This document shows positions 10,983 to 22,300 of a stretch of 64,000 nt of DNA, in pieces. Location: positions 434,001 to 498,000 of the forward strand of contig JAGMWG010000020.1 of assembly GCA_020744225.1 (NCBI GenBank). Direction: 5' to 3'. The position numbers were made by a program, and so were the translations under genes. A model generated the notes under the pieces. That model was not told where the DNA came from and ran no database searches. It worked only from the letters and a program-made list of their open reading frames with translations. The DNA is from Paraphoma chrysanthemicola. Lineage: Eukaryota; Ascomycota; Dothideomycetes; Pleosporales; Phaeosphaeriaceae. The stretch's first letter is position 1. Every line of letters begins with the position of its first letter.

Positions 10983-12848
10983 TCAGGCACGTTTGTAAAC
11001 GAGTTTGCCGCCAACCCACGTCTCCCGCACCGTTGCCGTTCGCAAGGCCTCAACATCCATGCTCTCCAAAGGCTCGTCTAAGACCACCCAGTCAGCGTAA
11101 GCGCCCACGTCGATGACACCAGCTTTGCCCTCGAGATGTGCGCCGTACGCGGGATTGACTGTGAATCCATTGAGCGCTTCCTTGAAACTAATCGTCTCCT
11201 CGGGATACCATCCCGCTTTGCCTCCGCTAGGATCAAGACCAGTGCGAGGGCTTCGCCTTGTCATTGCAGCATATATCCCTTCGAAGATGTTGGGTGGTTC
11301 GACGGGGAAGTCGCTGCCGAGCACTGGACGTAGTGGCAGGAGGGAGCGCATCCGGTACGCTTCCGTCGTCGTGCGGTCCACGCCGAGTCGACTCTCTGCG
11401 TAGCCCATATCAGATGTAGCATGTGTAGGCTGTATGGATGGGATAATGCCAAGATCAGCCATTCGTTTCTGGTCGTCGGGATGAATAATTTGGGCATGTT
11501 CGATGCGGAATCGATGTTTGTCCTGGCAGTTGCGAAGGTTTGCATTCGGACAAAGCTCTTTCAAAGCAGCCTCGAAAGCGTCGATAGCATTCCTATTCGC
11601 AAGATCACCAATTGCGTGAATGTTGACTTGGTATCCTTCCTTCGCCCAATCGAGAGTCAAGCTGGAAAGGGCTGAAGCATTGACAAGAAGTGATCCAGAT
11701 GAGCTTGATTTATCGGTATATGGCTCGATCATAGCACTACCCCAGCTTCCAAGTGCGCCATCTGTCAAGGTCAGCAAGTGATGGCTAGTTTTGTTGAATT
11801 ACAAACCCCCAAATAGTTTGACGCTGCGAACGTGAAATTTCCCATTAAGAGTCGCGATCTGTTTCACAGTATCCGGGCAAAACGTGTTCCGTACATCGCA
11901 TTCCACCATCGCGTTGACTCTTACGTTCCAGTCACTAGTCTCCGAGAGTTCTTCATAGAGACGCAGTTCATTCGGTGTCACACCAGCATCATGCATACCA
12001 ACAATTCCGAGCTTGTTGAGTTCGAGCATGGCACTCTTCACAAAGGCCGTCTTCCGCTCCTTGCTTGGCTTTTGGTAATGCTCTAGGACGACGTCCATGG
12101 CATTGTCGCAGAACACGCCGTTTGCAGGAATCTCTCCGCCGGGTACATCGCCAATATTCTTTGGTAGAAGTGATAGAACACTTTTCGAGACCCATATGCA
12201 GTGTACGTCGACACGGTCAAGCATGACGTAGAGATCTTTGAAAGACGAGTCAACCTCAAGATCGTCCTACTAGGCTCTTAGTCTTGCAAATGCTAAGGTC
12301 TGAGTCTACTCAGGTGAGCAACTTACTGCTACTGGCCAATTTCCATTGAAGTTTGCTTGGTCCCACCCGACACCTCTCAGCCACTGCTTCTTAGTTCCGG
12401 CCTCAGGTCGTTCCTTCTTGTACTCAACAAGCCTCTGTTGCACTTCTTGCATAGATCCCGCGCCAAAGAGATCGACTGAATCCAGAAGCTCTCCGTACTG
12501 CACAAGATGACCATGGCCATCCCACAGGCCCGGTATCACGTGCCCAGTGCGCGGCCGCTCAAGCTTCTGAATGCCCTCTGAGACCTCATCACGAAAGACC
12601 CGTGTGAATTTGCCATTCGAAACGCTGAAACATTGCGCTTGTGGGAGATCCGACTTCAGTGTTGCAACTGAGGCATAGCAATGTGTCGTCGCGAAGAGCT
12701 TCCAAACTGTGTTGAAAGTGTTGCTCTCAGTGATTGGTCGGACGATGAAGTTTGGAAGGCCAATCTGATATATGAATGCGACCAGAAGCAGGGGGTATGC
12801 CGCCCAGAAAAGGGAAGACACAGAAGGCATGTCTCTATGAGTGTACAA
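10983..12848 (-). CDS. Amidohydrolase family 3 (YtcJ-like), membrane-anchored
   Basis: Metal-dependent hydrolase of the amidohydrolase superfamily; substrate unknown. Exons 12848-12327, 12266-11807 and 11761-10983, with introns of 60 and 45 bp; 586 residues. A single hydrophobic segment near the N-terminus (about residues 14-36) looks like a signal anchor. The metal-binding HxH lies in PGLWDGHGHL (about 109-115), followed by GMHDAG. Across the second splice the frame gives KLFGDGALGSWGSAM; then come NIHAIGDLANRNAI, RIEHAQIIHPDD and LGSDFPVEPPN, the ordered set expected for YtcJ-type enzymes. A second ATG six codons in (12830) is equally usable. The first splice is marked by the NWPVA / DDLEVDSSF junction, and the summed exon length is a clean multiple of three. 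Confidence 0.85.
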
Positions 12849-13421
12849 TTGGTAAGAACGGTGTGGGGATCAACACCAATTTTGACGGCAATCGCTAGTG
12901 GGCCGCCGACCAATCAGAACAGAGGGAGCTCCGAAACCACAACTTTTCCAGGTCGTTGCACAACAGCATTGTTCTTTCAAGATTCTTGACATTTGGTTAA
13001 GATGTTGTCATTGTGTATAGCGTAGCTTGTGCGACTATTGTATGAAGGCGCGAAGCTGTCGCCAGAGCTGTGACTTTCCGGTGAGAACGAAAGTTGGTAG
13101 GAGTGGGAGCGGTGAGTGTGCACGTCATTCGGGCTAAACATCCATGAGAGTTATGCAATCATAAACCATCCGGAAAACTTAAGGACGTGCCCCGCACCCA
13201 CTTTCGACATGGGCTTTCTTGCACTCTCGTCTTGGCTCGGCTCCGTACAGGGCGGACAGGCTGTAGGGCTCTCCAGAAAAGGCTGGGCGTGGAGCCAAGT
13301 CTGTGGGGGCCGAGAGTGTCAATGCAACCTCAAGAAAAAGTTCCAGGCAACGGACAACGATGGGACAGCCCTTCTGGTTCAGCATTGCGCAATACCGGCA
13401 TTGCACTGATTGTAGCTGCTC
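12849..13421. other. Divergent promoter region
   Basis: Between the divergent amidohydrolase and CorA-like genes. Only overlapping short frames; no repeat seen. Confidence 0.5.
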
Positions 13422-15559
13422 ATGGCCACACGTGAGGTCGAGGAGCTACGCAAGCAGCTAGAGAGTCTCCAGCGCTCGCACGATGCGCTTCTCAAAAGCT
13501 TATCCGCGTCCAACGGAAGCTTCGGACCGTCCGATGCGACACCACAGCTTCTGCGATCGAACACGCGACATGGCACAGACGCCGTCTTTGCCGACACTTC
13601 AACCCTGTCTGACAGTAGTAGCGATGACGAGGATGATTTCTTCGTCTCAGGCGAGTTGCCGTCACGGTCTTTCGACCACGAGCACTTGCGCGAGCATCTA
13701 TCTAAACACGACTGGACCGAACATGGCAGGGAAATCTTGGCCTCGATTGTCACCAACCCAGCAAAACTTTCGAAGCAACCTCATCTTTTCCACCTTGGAC
13801 CTGGACCAGCGGATGACCGCAGCCATTACAGCCATTTTCAAGTTTACGATGTTGGACCTGACGGACTCCCAGAGCTGGTCGAAGTCAGTGGTGCCGACAA
13901 TGCCATGAGCAAAGCGACAGAGATATGGCATAGTCTCAGAGATATTGGCAAGAGCAAGGATCGACCGACTGTCGGTCGCATTACCGTGGCGCGCGAACCA
14001 TCCCCGATCCTGTTTGGCGCACTTCATCTAACGCTTCACGATACGTTCGATATGGACGAACTTTTCAAGCATCTGGTTCAAACCGAGGCGTCATCTGCGC
14101 ATATGTTTCGAAGTTTTAACGAAGATAGGCGCCATCAAAAAACCTTTTTCTTCAATTTTGAGTATTATACGATCGTGGGCGACGATTGTAGACCGATGGA
14201 GTGGCAGCGTGCGGACAAAGTTACGACAGTCCATGACAGTCATATCCCTCTCAGTCGCTGCAGTGCTGTGGTAGCACTTGCGTTGTTCGATGACAATCCG
14301 CGACGCATTAGAAATAGGGGCAGGCGTGCAAAGACGAAGTATGGTTGGGTACATGACCTCTGGAGCCCTTGGCAAGTGCTTCAGCTCGAGTGTTTCCCCG
14401 ACTGGAAAAGCACTCCAGCAAATGGTACGCCATATACCTTCGAAACAGGTCATCGTTATCTCAATGGAGCCGAAGCTTTCCTTCACTCACTACTCACTGA
14501 GTATCGCGACGCGAGAAAGCGATACGACGAGATATACAAGCAGATCACTGAGCTCGTCACCCCACCTCTAGGCTTTCTTTTCGATGAAGAATTGCGAAAC
14601 GTTCGTCTATTCGAGGACAAAGACTTCACCTGGACGCGCCGGTACTTCTACGCGCACCAAGCGCTTGGCAACGTCAACGACAGTATCAAGTCGATGATTG
14701 ATGCTTTTGAGGACACGTTCACCGATGAGATCTGGGACGGCACGAGTAAGACATTGTGGCCGCTCTTCGAAGAGTCGCCTCGCAACGAGCATTGGAAGCG
14801 TCGCTTACGCGTGTTGAGATTGCAATTCGAACGAGAGATGAAGGAGCTCAGAATTATTCAACGTGAGAACAATGAACGGCGGCATGAAATTGACACGCTT
14901 CAAGACCAGCTCTTCTCTGGCACGAGCATCCAAGAGTCACGCAAATCCGTGGAGCTGGCAGATGTCACGGTGCATCAAGGATACAACATCAAAGTACTGA
15001 CTATTGTCAATCTGTTCTTCATGGTATGAAGCATGTCTCGACGAGGAAAATTCCATCACTGATTATGGCATAGCCTCTCACATTCGTCACCTCAATTTTC
15101 GGAATGACCAACATGCAAGAATCGCCCGCGCCTTTCTGGCCCTTCGGCGTTACTCTAGCCGCGATCTGCATCCCCTTCTTCAGTATCATCGGCTTTCTGT
15201 CCACAAAGTATGGCTACCACATGTGGGCCACAAATGCCTCTCGGCTCTGGCGTTGGTTGTTTCCCAAGAAGCCGACCGCCGCCACGAATGATAAGGAGGC
15301 AGATCCACCAACACGAGTCACTAGGACTCTCTCTACAGAAGAAGGAATGAGATCGCGCATGAAGGATCAGGAGATGCTTCGCAGAAGGTCCAGTCACAGA
15401 CCGACGCCCAGCCATCCGCATATTCAGCGCATGGTGGAGAGAATGGGAGAAGGCAGACAAAGTGGGTTGGTGAGGATGGGGACTGTTGTGACGGATGAAG
15501 AGAAGGGCGATGGAAGTACAGGAAAAGATACTGTAATTGATGTCAAGGATTCGGCGTAG
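13422..15559 (+). CDS. CorA-like magnesium/divalent cation transporter domain protein
   Basis: Exons 13422-15023 and 15074-15559, 50-bp intron; 695 residues. The protein opens with a short coiled coil (REVEELRKQLESLQRSHDALL) and an acidic Ser-rich linker. A long cytosolic domain follows, ending in a helical stretch (RLQFEREMKELRIIQRENNERRHEI). Two C-terminal membrane segments come last. The splice junction falls inside the first one, joining KVLTIVNLFFM to PLTFVTSIFGMTNM. GMTNM is the fungal variant of the CorA GMN signature at the pore mouth, and the second membrane helix (PFGVTLAAICIPFFSIIGFL) follows directly. The cytosolic part is much longer than in bacterial CorA, as in many fungal members. 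Ion specificity cannot be read from sequence. The start at 13422 places the coiled coil at the N-terminus. Confidence 0.85.
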
Positions 15560-16333
15560 AAAAGGGTCGAAAGAATCAAAATAATGTATTGGTGCCTTGT
15601 TCAGCTTTTTAGACGCTTCGAAAAGCAGAGGTACTATAGGCGTGTTCCTATGGCCTCTTGCTCGTACATCGTCTGCCCAACTGTTCATAGTGGCCCCTCT
15701 CGCTGCTCTCTTGTTTTCCACATGGCGGACCCTGCTCCTATGTCTGAATATACAAACTATAATGTGATTCCCTAGTGTGAGTCCTCTTCGACGGCTCGTT
15801 GCGGGTCCGTATCGCTTGTGTGCAACCCTTCCTCCCGCCCGCTGTTGCCATTTCCGAGACCTCACAAGGGCCATTCACTTCGGATCCACCACCTCTCCGA
15901 CTACTCCTCGCCAGTGCGACCTTGGTATTTAACGGCTGGATTACTGTCCGTGTGTCTGTATTCGCGGTGACAGGCAATTTTCTCGCGATATGAACCTTAC
16001 ACCACTGCCACAAAGTCTCTGGCGTTCCCGACAGCGTCCACTCCCCTTCATCCGTTACATTTACGGTATTTGAAAGCATATCCAGTATTGGTTCGGTGCA
16101 GCTTTTGCAAGGAGCTTTGCTAAAGTGAGCCGCGCAGATAGGACCTGTGCATTGCAGGTTTTACTCGACCACAGCAGCGCTACCAGGGGCTTGCAAAGTA
16201 CTCAGTCGAAGCTTTGGATCCACAACAACAAGGTGAGCAACATCCTGTACCGTCATTAAGACCGGAACTGTGCTGACAGTGGGCGCTAAGGTAACCCGGC
16301 TCCACGTAACCACTTTACTGTCAACTGCACGAC
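15560..16333. other. Intergenic, no supported gene
   Basis: Holds the CorA-like 3' region and the promoter of the next plus-strand gene. A minus-strand frame at 15738-16079 has no recognisable content and I do not call it. Confidence 0.5.
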
Positions 16334-17547
16334 ATGGCTCGCCGTACCAAGAAGTCGCCCGGTCCGGACGTCCCCACCCTTCTCAATGGCTCTGACAACA
16401 ATGGTGCCGAGCTTCTCAGTCAGCAGTTTCAGCAAGACTCCAACGGCATGTACTTTCCTACCATGACTGCTGCTAAGGCTGCTGCATACACGATCTTCAC
16501 ATCTCCCGCTAACGACGACACCATGCCAGCAACCCCTGAGCAAGATCGTGCGGTTGTACAGCGTATTGTTGCAGCGATCAAGAACACAATCAATGCGCTA
16601 GACAGGAAGGCCACGTACAAGAAGTGTTTGGTGCCTGGTACTCAGCTCAGCTACCTCGACTGGGCAATTCACCTGTGCGCCTGGAACATTTTGGTAAGTC
16701 GCCGCGCTCTTGTAATCGTTTCTGGCTCCATTTTGCTAATCTTGTACAGGATATCGCCAAGACAATTCACCTCACTGGATTCAAGGCGAGCATCTACGAC
16801 ATCACGTTGTTAATGCAAATCGGCGAGACCGCGGACTGGACGTTTGAACAGCGCATCAACATGGTCTGCAAGCTGCTCGAGCGGAGCAAGGCAGTTGTTG
16901 CCTCGGTCATGGTAAGTCTAGTTCATATTTTGCTATGTCTTTCCGAATCTAGATATGCGGCAACTTACTGACTTGATTCATATTAGAAAAAAGAGAAATT
17001 GTACACGTACATTGGCGCTCCGCACGCTACCTGCGAGCACAGCAAGACCAACAACAAGAATAACGCTGCTCGTGCGGCGCTTTATCAAGCTGGCCATGCG
17101 GCACGCAAACAGCAGTCCACACAGCCGTCTGGTCAAGCTTCCGACTCACCATCCGCCTCACCGTCTCGTCCGACGCCCGACCCAAGCCAGCTGGATGATG
17201 ACATTCAAGACGAGGTGGTTGACCAGGTGCAGACAAATGATTCCAAGGAAGTCGAGCCGGCGGATCAGGAGCACAACATGCAGGGCCAAGACCGCAGCGA
17301 CAATGACAAGGACGAAGACCAGACGTTCACTCACGAGCACACCCTGCACGAAGTCAACGACCCCACAAACGACGAAGACGTCACAATGGACGATGCCGAT
17401 GCCCACATCACCACAGAGGACATTCAAAAGGCGCTGCCTAACGCAGCATATACCTCCCTGGCTGGGAGCGACATGGCGAATAGCCCGCTTCTCGACGACA
17501 TGGGCGCTCAGTTACTGCGCGGAACACATCCGGCGCTGAGGCGTTGA
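16334..17547 (+). CDS. Unrecognised protein with conserved-looking core and acidic tail
   Basis: Three exons, 16334-16693, 16750-16911 and 16987-17547 (introns 56 and 75 bp); 360 residues. All junctions fall between codons. The N-terminus is basic (MARRTKKSPGP). The middle (about residues 50-190) looks globular, with helices such as QRIVAAIKNTINALDRKATYKK and DITLLMQIGETADWTFEQR, and ends in YTYIGAPHATCEHSKTNNKN. From about 200 on it is low-complexity and strongly acidic (Asp/Glu/Gln-rich), with a short ordered end around LLDDMGAQLLRG. I do not recognise the family. The splice pattern and even codon use support a real gene. A nuclear role is only suggested by the basic start and acidic tail. 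Confidence 0.65.
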
Positions 17548-17808
17548 GATGGGTGAATGTAGTGGGGAAGGTTCGGATGGGATATGCATGCATTCATGGT
17601 GCTGCACTACCTGCTGAACTGGCTTTGAGCTAGTACATCAGCGCACTTTCCTTGGAATCAGTTTAGATGAAATACGCTGCACAGCAGCAGTGCATTGGTT
17701 GTGATTATATTCGGATTCTATCTACGGATTCAAGAAGATTAATCTCCCACAAATGAACAACAGAACCTCCACTCCCTCACCGCCCTATACTTCCAAAACC
17801 TAGCCATC

Positions 17809-20621
17809 TCAAATCCCATCGACGCGCTCCTGCGGATTCAACACCGGCGCATAACTCACTCCCGCGCCATTCTTGCCCTCATAACCCGGTACATAACTCG
17901 CGCTGCCACTTCTCGTCCACCCTTCGGCACCTAGTGTGAAGACCTGTTTGCCCTGGCCCTTGACCCATATGCTCGTCGGTTCATTCGAGTAACCCGCGCC
18001 ATCGGGACTATGTCCACGGTAGCTCGTGCCCGGTGCGGCCATGATCGACGACGTGGCTGAACTATCGTGGTTTGCTTGACTCGTCAGGAAGCGGCCTGCG
18101 GACGTGTGGTGCAGGAATCTGCGCATGGTGGATGGTTTTGCGCCGGCGAAGATGGCGAAGAAGAGTGTTGAGACGGTGGTGACGAAGAAGAGGACGAGGG
18201 CGACGAAAGCGGGGATGCCGTAGGGGTATTTGTATTTGACTCTGCGGGTGTAGTTGACGACTTTTGGAGCCTTGGTCGTGTTACCAGACTCGTCGCGTTT
18301 GCGAAGTGGGGTGTCGCTGGGTTGTAAACCTTTGGTCCCGACGACCATATTTGCTGCTATATCCGTCCAGATGAGGTTAATAATTTTGGCGGATGTGATT
18401 GGCGTTTTGGAAAGTTCTTGCCACTTTTTGTACATGGCGAGATTTACTTGGCCAGAATAGTCGACGGCCGCCCTAGCCGAGCTACCGCCTGTCTTATACG
18501 CCATATCAAGCGCAACGGAAGGGAAGTCTATTCCAGGCATGTTCTGCCATCCCATCGTTGGGTCGCGGCCAGGAAGGTAGAGGAACTCTCTTTGGACGAC
18601 GGTGAGGTTTAGATCTTTCTGCTTTGATGCGGAAACAAGGCCCCACAACGCGCCACCGTCCTTTAGAAGCATGTCTGTGTTCTCAACGCCCCATAACGGC
18701 TTGGAGGAGTCGTCGGCATAGGTTTTGTCGGTGATAGAGACGACTTCGAGGCCGGAGAGGTCGTCGCTGGTGCCGTTAAAGCGCAAAGAAACGGTTTTAA
18801 TCGTGGCCTTTGTAGTTGACATGCATGAGTACATTGGTAGTGTCCAAGCAGAACCAGGATCAAAAAGGGAGGAGTTCGTGCCGTCTTTACGCACTGGAGC
18901 TCCATATAAAAGACCGCATTGGGCTGCGAGGTTGGTGATGTTCGCGAGATCGCGACCGCCTTGGCCCCTGCACAAGGTGTCGATACTGCCCCAGTCGGTG
19001 TAATTGATTTTGGAAGGATTGGTGTAGATGGGAAATGTTGATGTGAAGTTGTATGTCGTGTTGGAGGCTCTGGAAAAATTAGAGGTGCCCTCTGTGCCCG
19101 TTAAGTATCCACCCCAATTGGCCATGGAAAGTGAATTTGGTTTTGCAAGTATGGAGCTCGCGGTCTTTCCGTTCGGAAAGTACAAAGGAAAGCCCTTGTT
19201 CATGGTAGAATTGAGATACGCAAAGGCCTTGACCTTGGTCGTTTCGTTGGACATGTTGGTGACGTTCATGTAGGCCATGGTGTATGCGTTATTGAGCCAG
19301 GCGCCGCGGTACGCCCGATACCAAAGTTCCGGATTCGCTTGCGTGTCAGTAAATTTCCAGGCCGGGTAGGTCTTGTTGATGTTTACGAAGCCACCATGAT
19401 CCACAATCTCAGGCTTATAGACGCCGCTTGATGCCAAGTTCTCTTCTGTCCGCGTGCGGGGAACCTGAAAATCCAACGTGAGATTCGTGTCCACACAGAC
19501 CGTTTCCGGAACGATGAACAGGATATCTTCAGTCCATGTACTTCCGTACTCCCTCCACGTAGGCGCACTATGATTCCGGAAGCCTATTCCTCCGTTCTTC
19601 ATATCCACAATCAATCCTTCTACAGCGACGAGATCGTCGCTGAGCACAAGGCTGGAAAGAGGCTGGTAGGTCCCAACGGTTCGAGCAGTACCGTTGTCGA
19701 CCGAAGGCCCGGGATTCGTTCTCTTGATGTCGTCGATTGTGCTTTTGATATAACTCCTCCATTGTATGTCGAACAAACTAGAGACAGTCGGGCCAATCTC
19801 AGCAGCACCGCTCTGGAAGACATCGACGACGTTCTGGGGTATACGCGAGTCATACCACTCTTGTGTGTAGTTGACTGATATCATGGTGCGGTTGTCGACC
19901 ACTGTCGCATCATTGTTGTCGTTGGGACAAGGGACAAGAAGGAAAAATCCACACACTCTGCTCCAGGTGCTATTCGTTCGTGGTGGTGTTCCGTAGCCCA
20001 TTGGCGTTGGGTCCTTGATGTAGTGGAATAGATCAACATCTGTGGCAGACTCGGCTACAATACCTTCGTAGAGACCGAGAGGGGTGACAACTGCGGCTAC
20101 AGCAATCAAGACCAGCATGAAGGTCTTAACGAAGGACATAAAAAGGACGGACCGACACGCTGACGTCGTAGCTGCTGAATCGGTGCGGAGGAACAGAGGC
20201 CATAGCGACGAATGTAGGAATCGCGCAATGACGGACCTTAGAAGTATCAGCTGTGCGCAAAGAGCGCTTTGGAACATAGCCATACCATGACACTGCAGTC
20301 TCTGTGACGGTAGTGGACCGTGGGCGTAGCAAGCCCAAAAGAATTACTGGCAGAGCGATAGGCACCAGAAACTGTACTATAGGTAATGTCAGCTTAAGGA
20401 AGAACATCTAAAGACAGAAGCTCCGTACCAACAAAGACGGCCGCAGCTATCATACCAGAAACCTGACCAACGGTCAGGTCCTGTAGCGAAACCATGTCGA
20501 CGAGCGCAGCTGTGTAATGTGAACAGTCGAAATGCAAGGCGAGGCGGCCGTGACCATCAGCCCCGCGCGGATTGTGGAGTTCAAATAAGTATCTGCCATC
20601 GAAGCTTGTGTAAGGGGCCAA
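17809..20621 (-). CDS. Large N-glycosylated membrane protein of unknown function
   Basis: Three exons, 20621-20429, 20376-20286 and 20236-17809 (introns 52 and 49 bp); 903 residues. Hydrophobic segments: about residues 50-85 (AAAVFVV then QFLVPIALPVILLGLL, built across the first splice), a segment near 100-110, FMLVLIAVAAVVTPLGLY at about 130-150, and one C-terminal helix (PAFVALVLFFVTTVSTLFFAIF, about 775-797) followed by a Ser/Gly-rich tail. The roughly 600 residues between the third and last segments are packed with Asn-X-Ser/Thr sites and hold paired cysteines, so this loop is probably outside the cell or in the lumen. I know similar architecture among uncharacterised ascomycete proteins but no function. 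A transporter or enzyme role cannot be supported. The first two small exons explain the apparent weak start of the long third exon. Confidence 0.7.
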
Positions 20622-21378
20622 CGGCTATGTGTGTGGATGGTGCAGCAATACGGCGATCTTGGCAAGCCACGGTCGCGCTTGAGTGGTGGAAGCGGGATAA
20701 GTAACTTGTGGAAATTCAGCCACCCTCATCCGGTCCCAAATGCGAGAATGCGAGGCGGTTATCACGACCCGCGACACTCTGGCTCACCGGTAGCCTGCAC
20801 TCGATGCCAGGATTCATCTTGGCCCAATGCTCTAAAGATATGCATTTTGGTTTCCTTACCAATCGCAGCCCCGGAAGAAGAGGGTTGGGCTCGTAGTTTG
20901 GCACTCGCGACAGATGCGCGATGTGATCGTCCCTCGCAAATGAAGATCTTGAGGAGTCACGCCCTATGCTGGTGGCTTGAGCGAAGGTCTCGCCTAGCCG
21001 TCTGATTGGCAGAGCAATGGTACGGCACTTGTGTGAACCGCCGAACGCTGCATTCTTTTGCGTTCACAAGGCTGCAATGAAGCTGTAGCTTGATGCAAGT
21101 GGAATTTGGTATACATGTGTCCTAGATAGGTGCGACAGCAGCCACTGCTCGCGATGTGATGAATGATGCGCAACAACAAATAATCAGAATCGCGACATGG
21201 TGCTGCTGACGTCTCTTCGCATCTCGCGCATCGGCGTACCCCCGGGTGGTGAAGTTCTTTTGCGAGATGGAGGGGTCGTGCCGGTGTCGCAATTGACGAG
21301 GAGCAGGGTCAGGTTACGAAAATAGCATGAGGCACCAGGGACAAGACCCTTGAAGCAGTAAGCGTGCCGACTCTAAAG
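20622..21378. other. Intergenic, start of gene-poor zone
   Basis: Upstream of the membrane glycoprotein gene. Several overlapping short frames on both strands, none convincing. The sequence character changes to gene-poor and repeat-bearing from here to about 24.8 kb. Confidence 0.5.
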
Positions 21379-21605
21379 ACCGTATTATCTCGTTTACAAG
21401 CAGCAAGCAGGGGTATTCGGGCCGGTCGCTCTGAGCCAATGGTCTAGCGAGCTTTGGTGTGGCTAAGACATTACACCAATCACCTTGTGTAAAGCATCAT
21501 GACTAAGGTGCGGCTCAGTGTATGTCTGTCGCCAATCAGATTTCCATTAGAGAAAGATGTCAGCCCGCATACCCCTGCTTGCTGCTTGTAAAGAGGCAAT
21601 ACGGT
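21379..21605. mobile_element. MITE-like element with ~45-bp terminal inverted repeats
   Basis: Left arm 21379-21424 and right arm 21561-21605 are inverted copies with only a few differences: one starts ACCGTATTATCTCG, the other read inward ACCGTATTGCCTCT. Both continue TTTACAAGCAGCAAGCAGGGGTAT. About 136 bp lie between them and carry no open frame. Size and structure fit a non-autonomous DNA transposon. The outer right end sits in a perfect 14-bp palindrome (21599-21612), so the exact boundary and target duplication are ambiguous. A TA duplication at the centre of the palindrome is possible, but the left side reads GA. Confidence 0.75.
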
Positions 21606-22300
21606 ACCGTATAGTTCTGCCATTATGGCTGGTAGCTAGCAGGAGGCAGCACGAACTAGTTAATCTTAGAAAAGCTATAATACAAATGTCGTTTAGAATT
21701 TCAGGAATGTTATACCAGTAGTGAAAGTTCCTTGTGCCTTACATAGTAAAAGTCGCTCAATTTAGTAGCGAAGCATGCGAAGTATGAGGCAAAGTAGATC
21801 AAACATACTAGATTGTAGTCAATCTCCCCGACTAGGTTCCTTCGCTTACGTCACTCAGCTAGTTGCATGATCAATGATGACCGTAAGGTGTCACCGAACA
21901 AGTCAAGTATTCGATCAGCACGCTAACGTAATCAGGGTATATTAGCTTACTATAGACACTTTTGAGCCGCTCAGTCGCTAAGTCGCTTAGTGAAAAGAGG
22001 AAGGACATCAGTGACGGGATCCAGAGATGGAAATAGCTTCGCCATACGTCTCCCAATGTGATTGCTCATGACCACAGTCTGTTCATGGTGCCTGAAAAGT
22101 CCGGACCTCTTCCGAACTGACTGGATCGCGTAAATCAATGATTGGTCAGATGGCGAATAGCCTCACTGTCCACGGGCACACCGATAAGACTGTGGTCTAC
22201 GAGCTATTATACCACAACATCGCACGGTGTATCGTAAAGAAATGCTCACATTTAGTGCTCGGCACAGTAGACACAGATTACTTAGACAACAGATTTCAGG
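21606..22300. other. AT-leaning gene-poor stretch
   Basis: Rich in TA steps with stop codons in all frames over most of its length. I see no gene; it may be decayed repeat sequence. Confidence 0.4.

Noticed and set aside
15738..16079. 113-codon minus-strand frame
   Set aside because: No recognisable content and no neighbouring exon; treated as chance.
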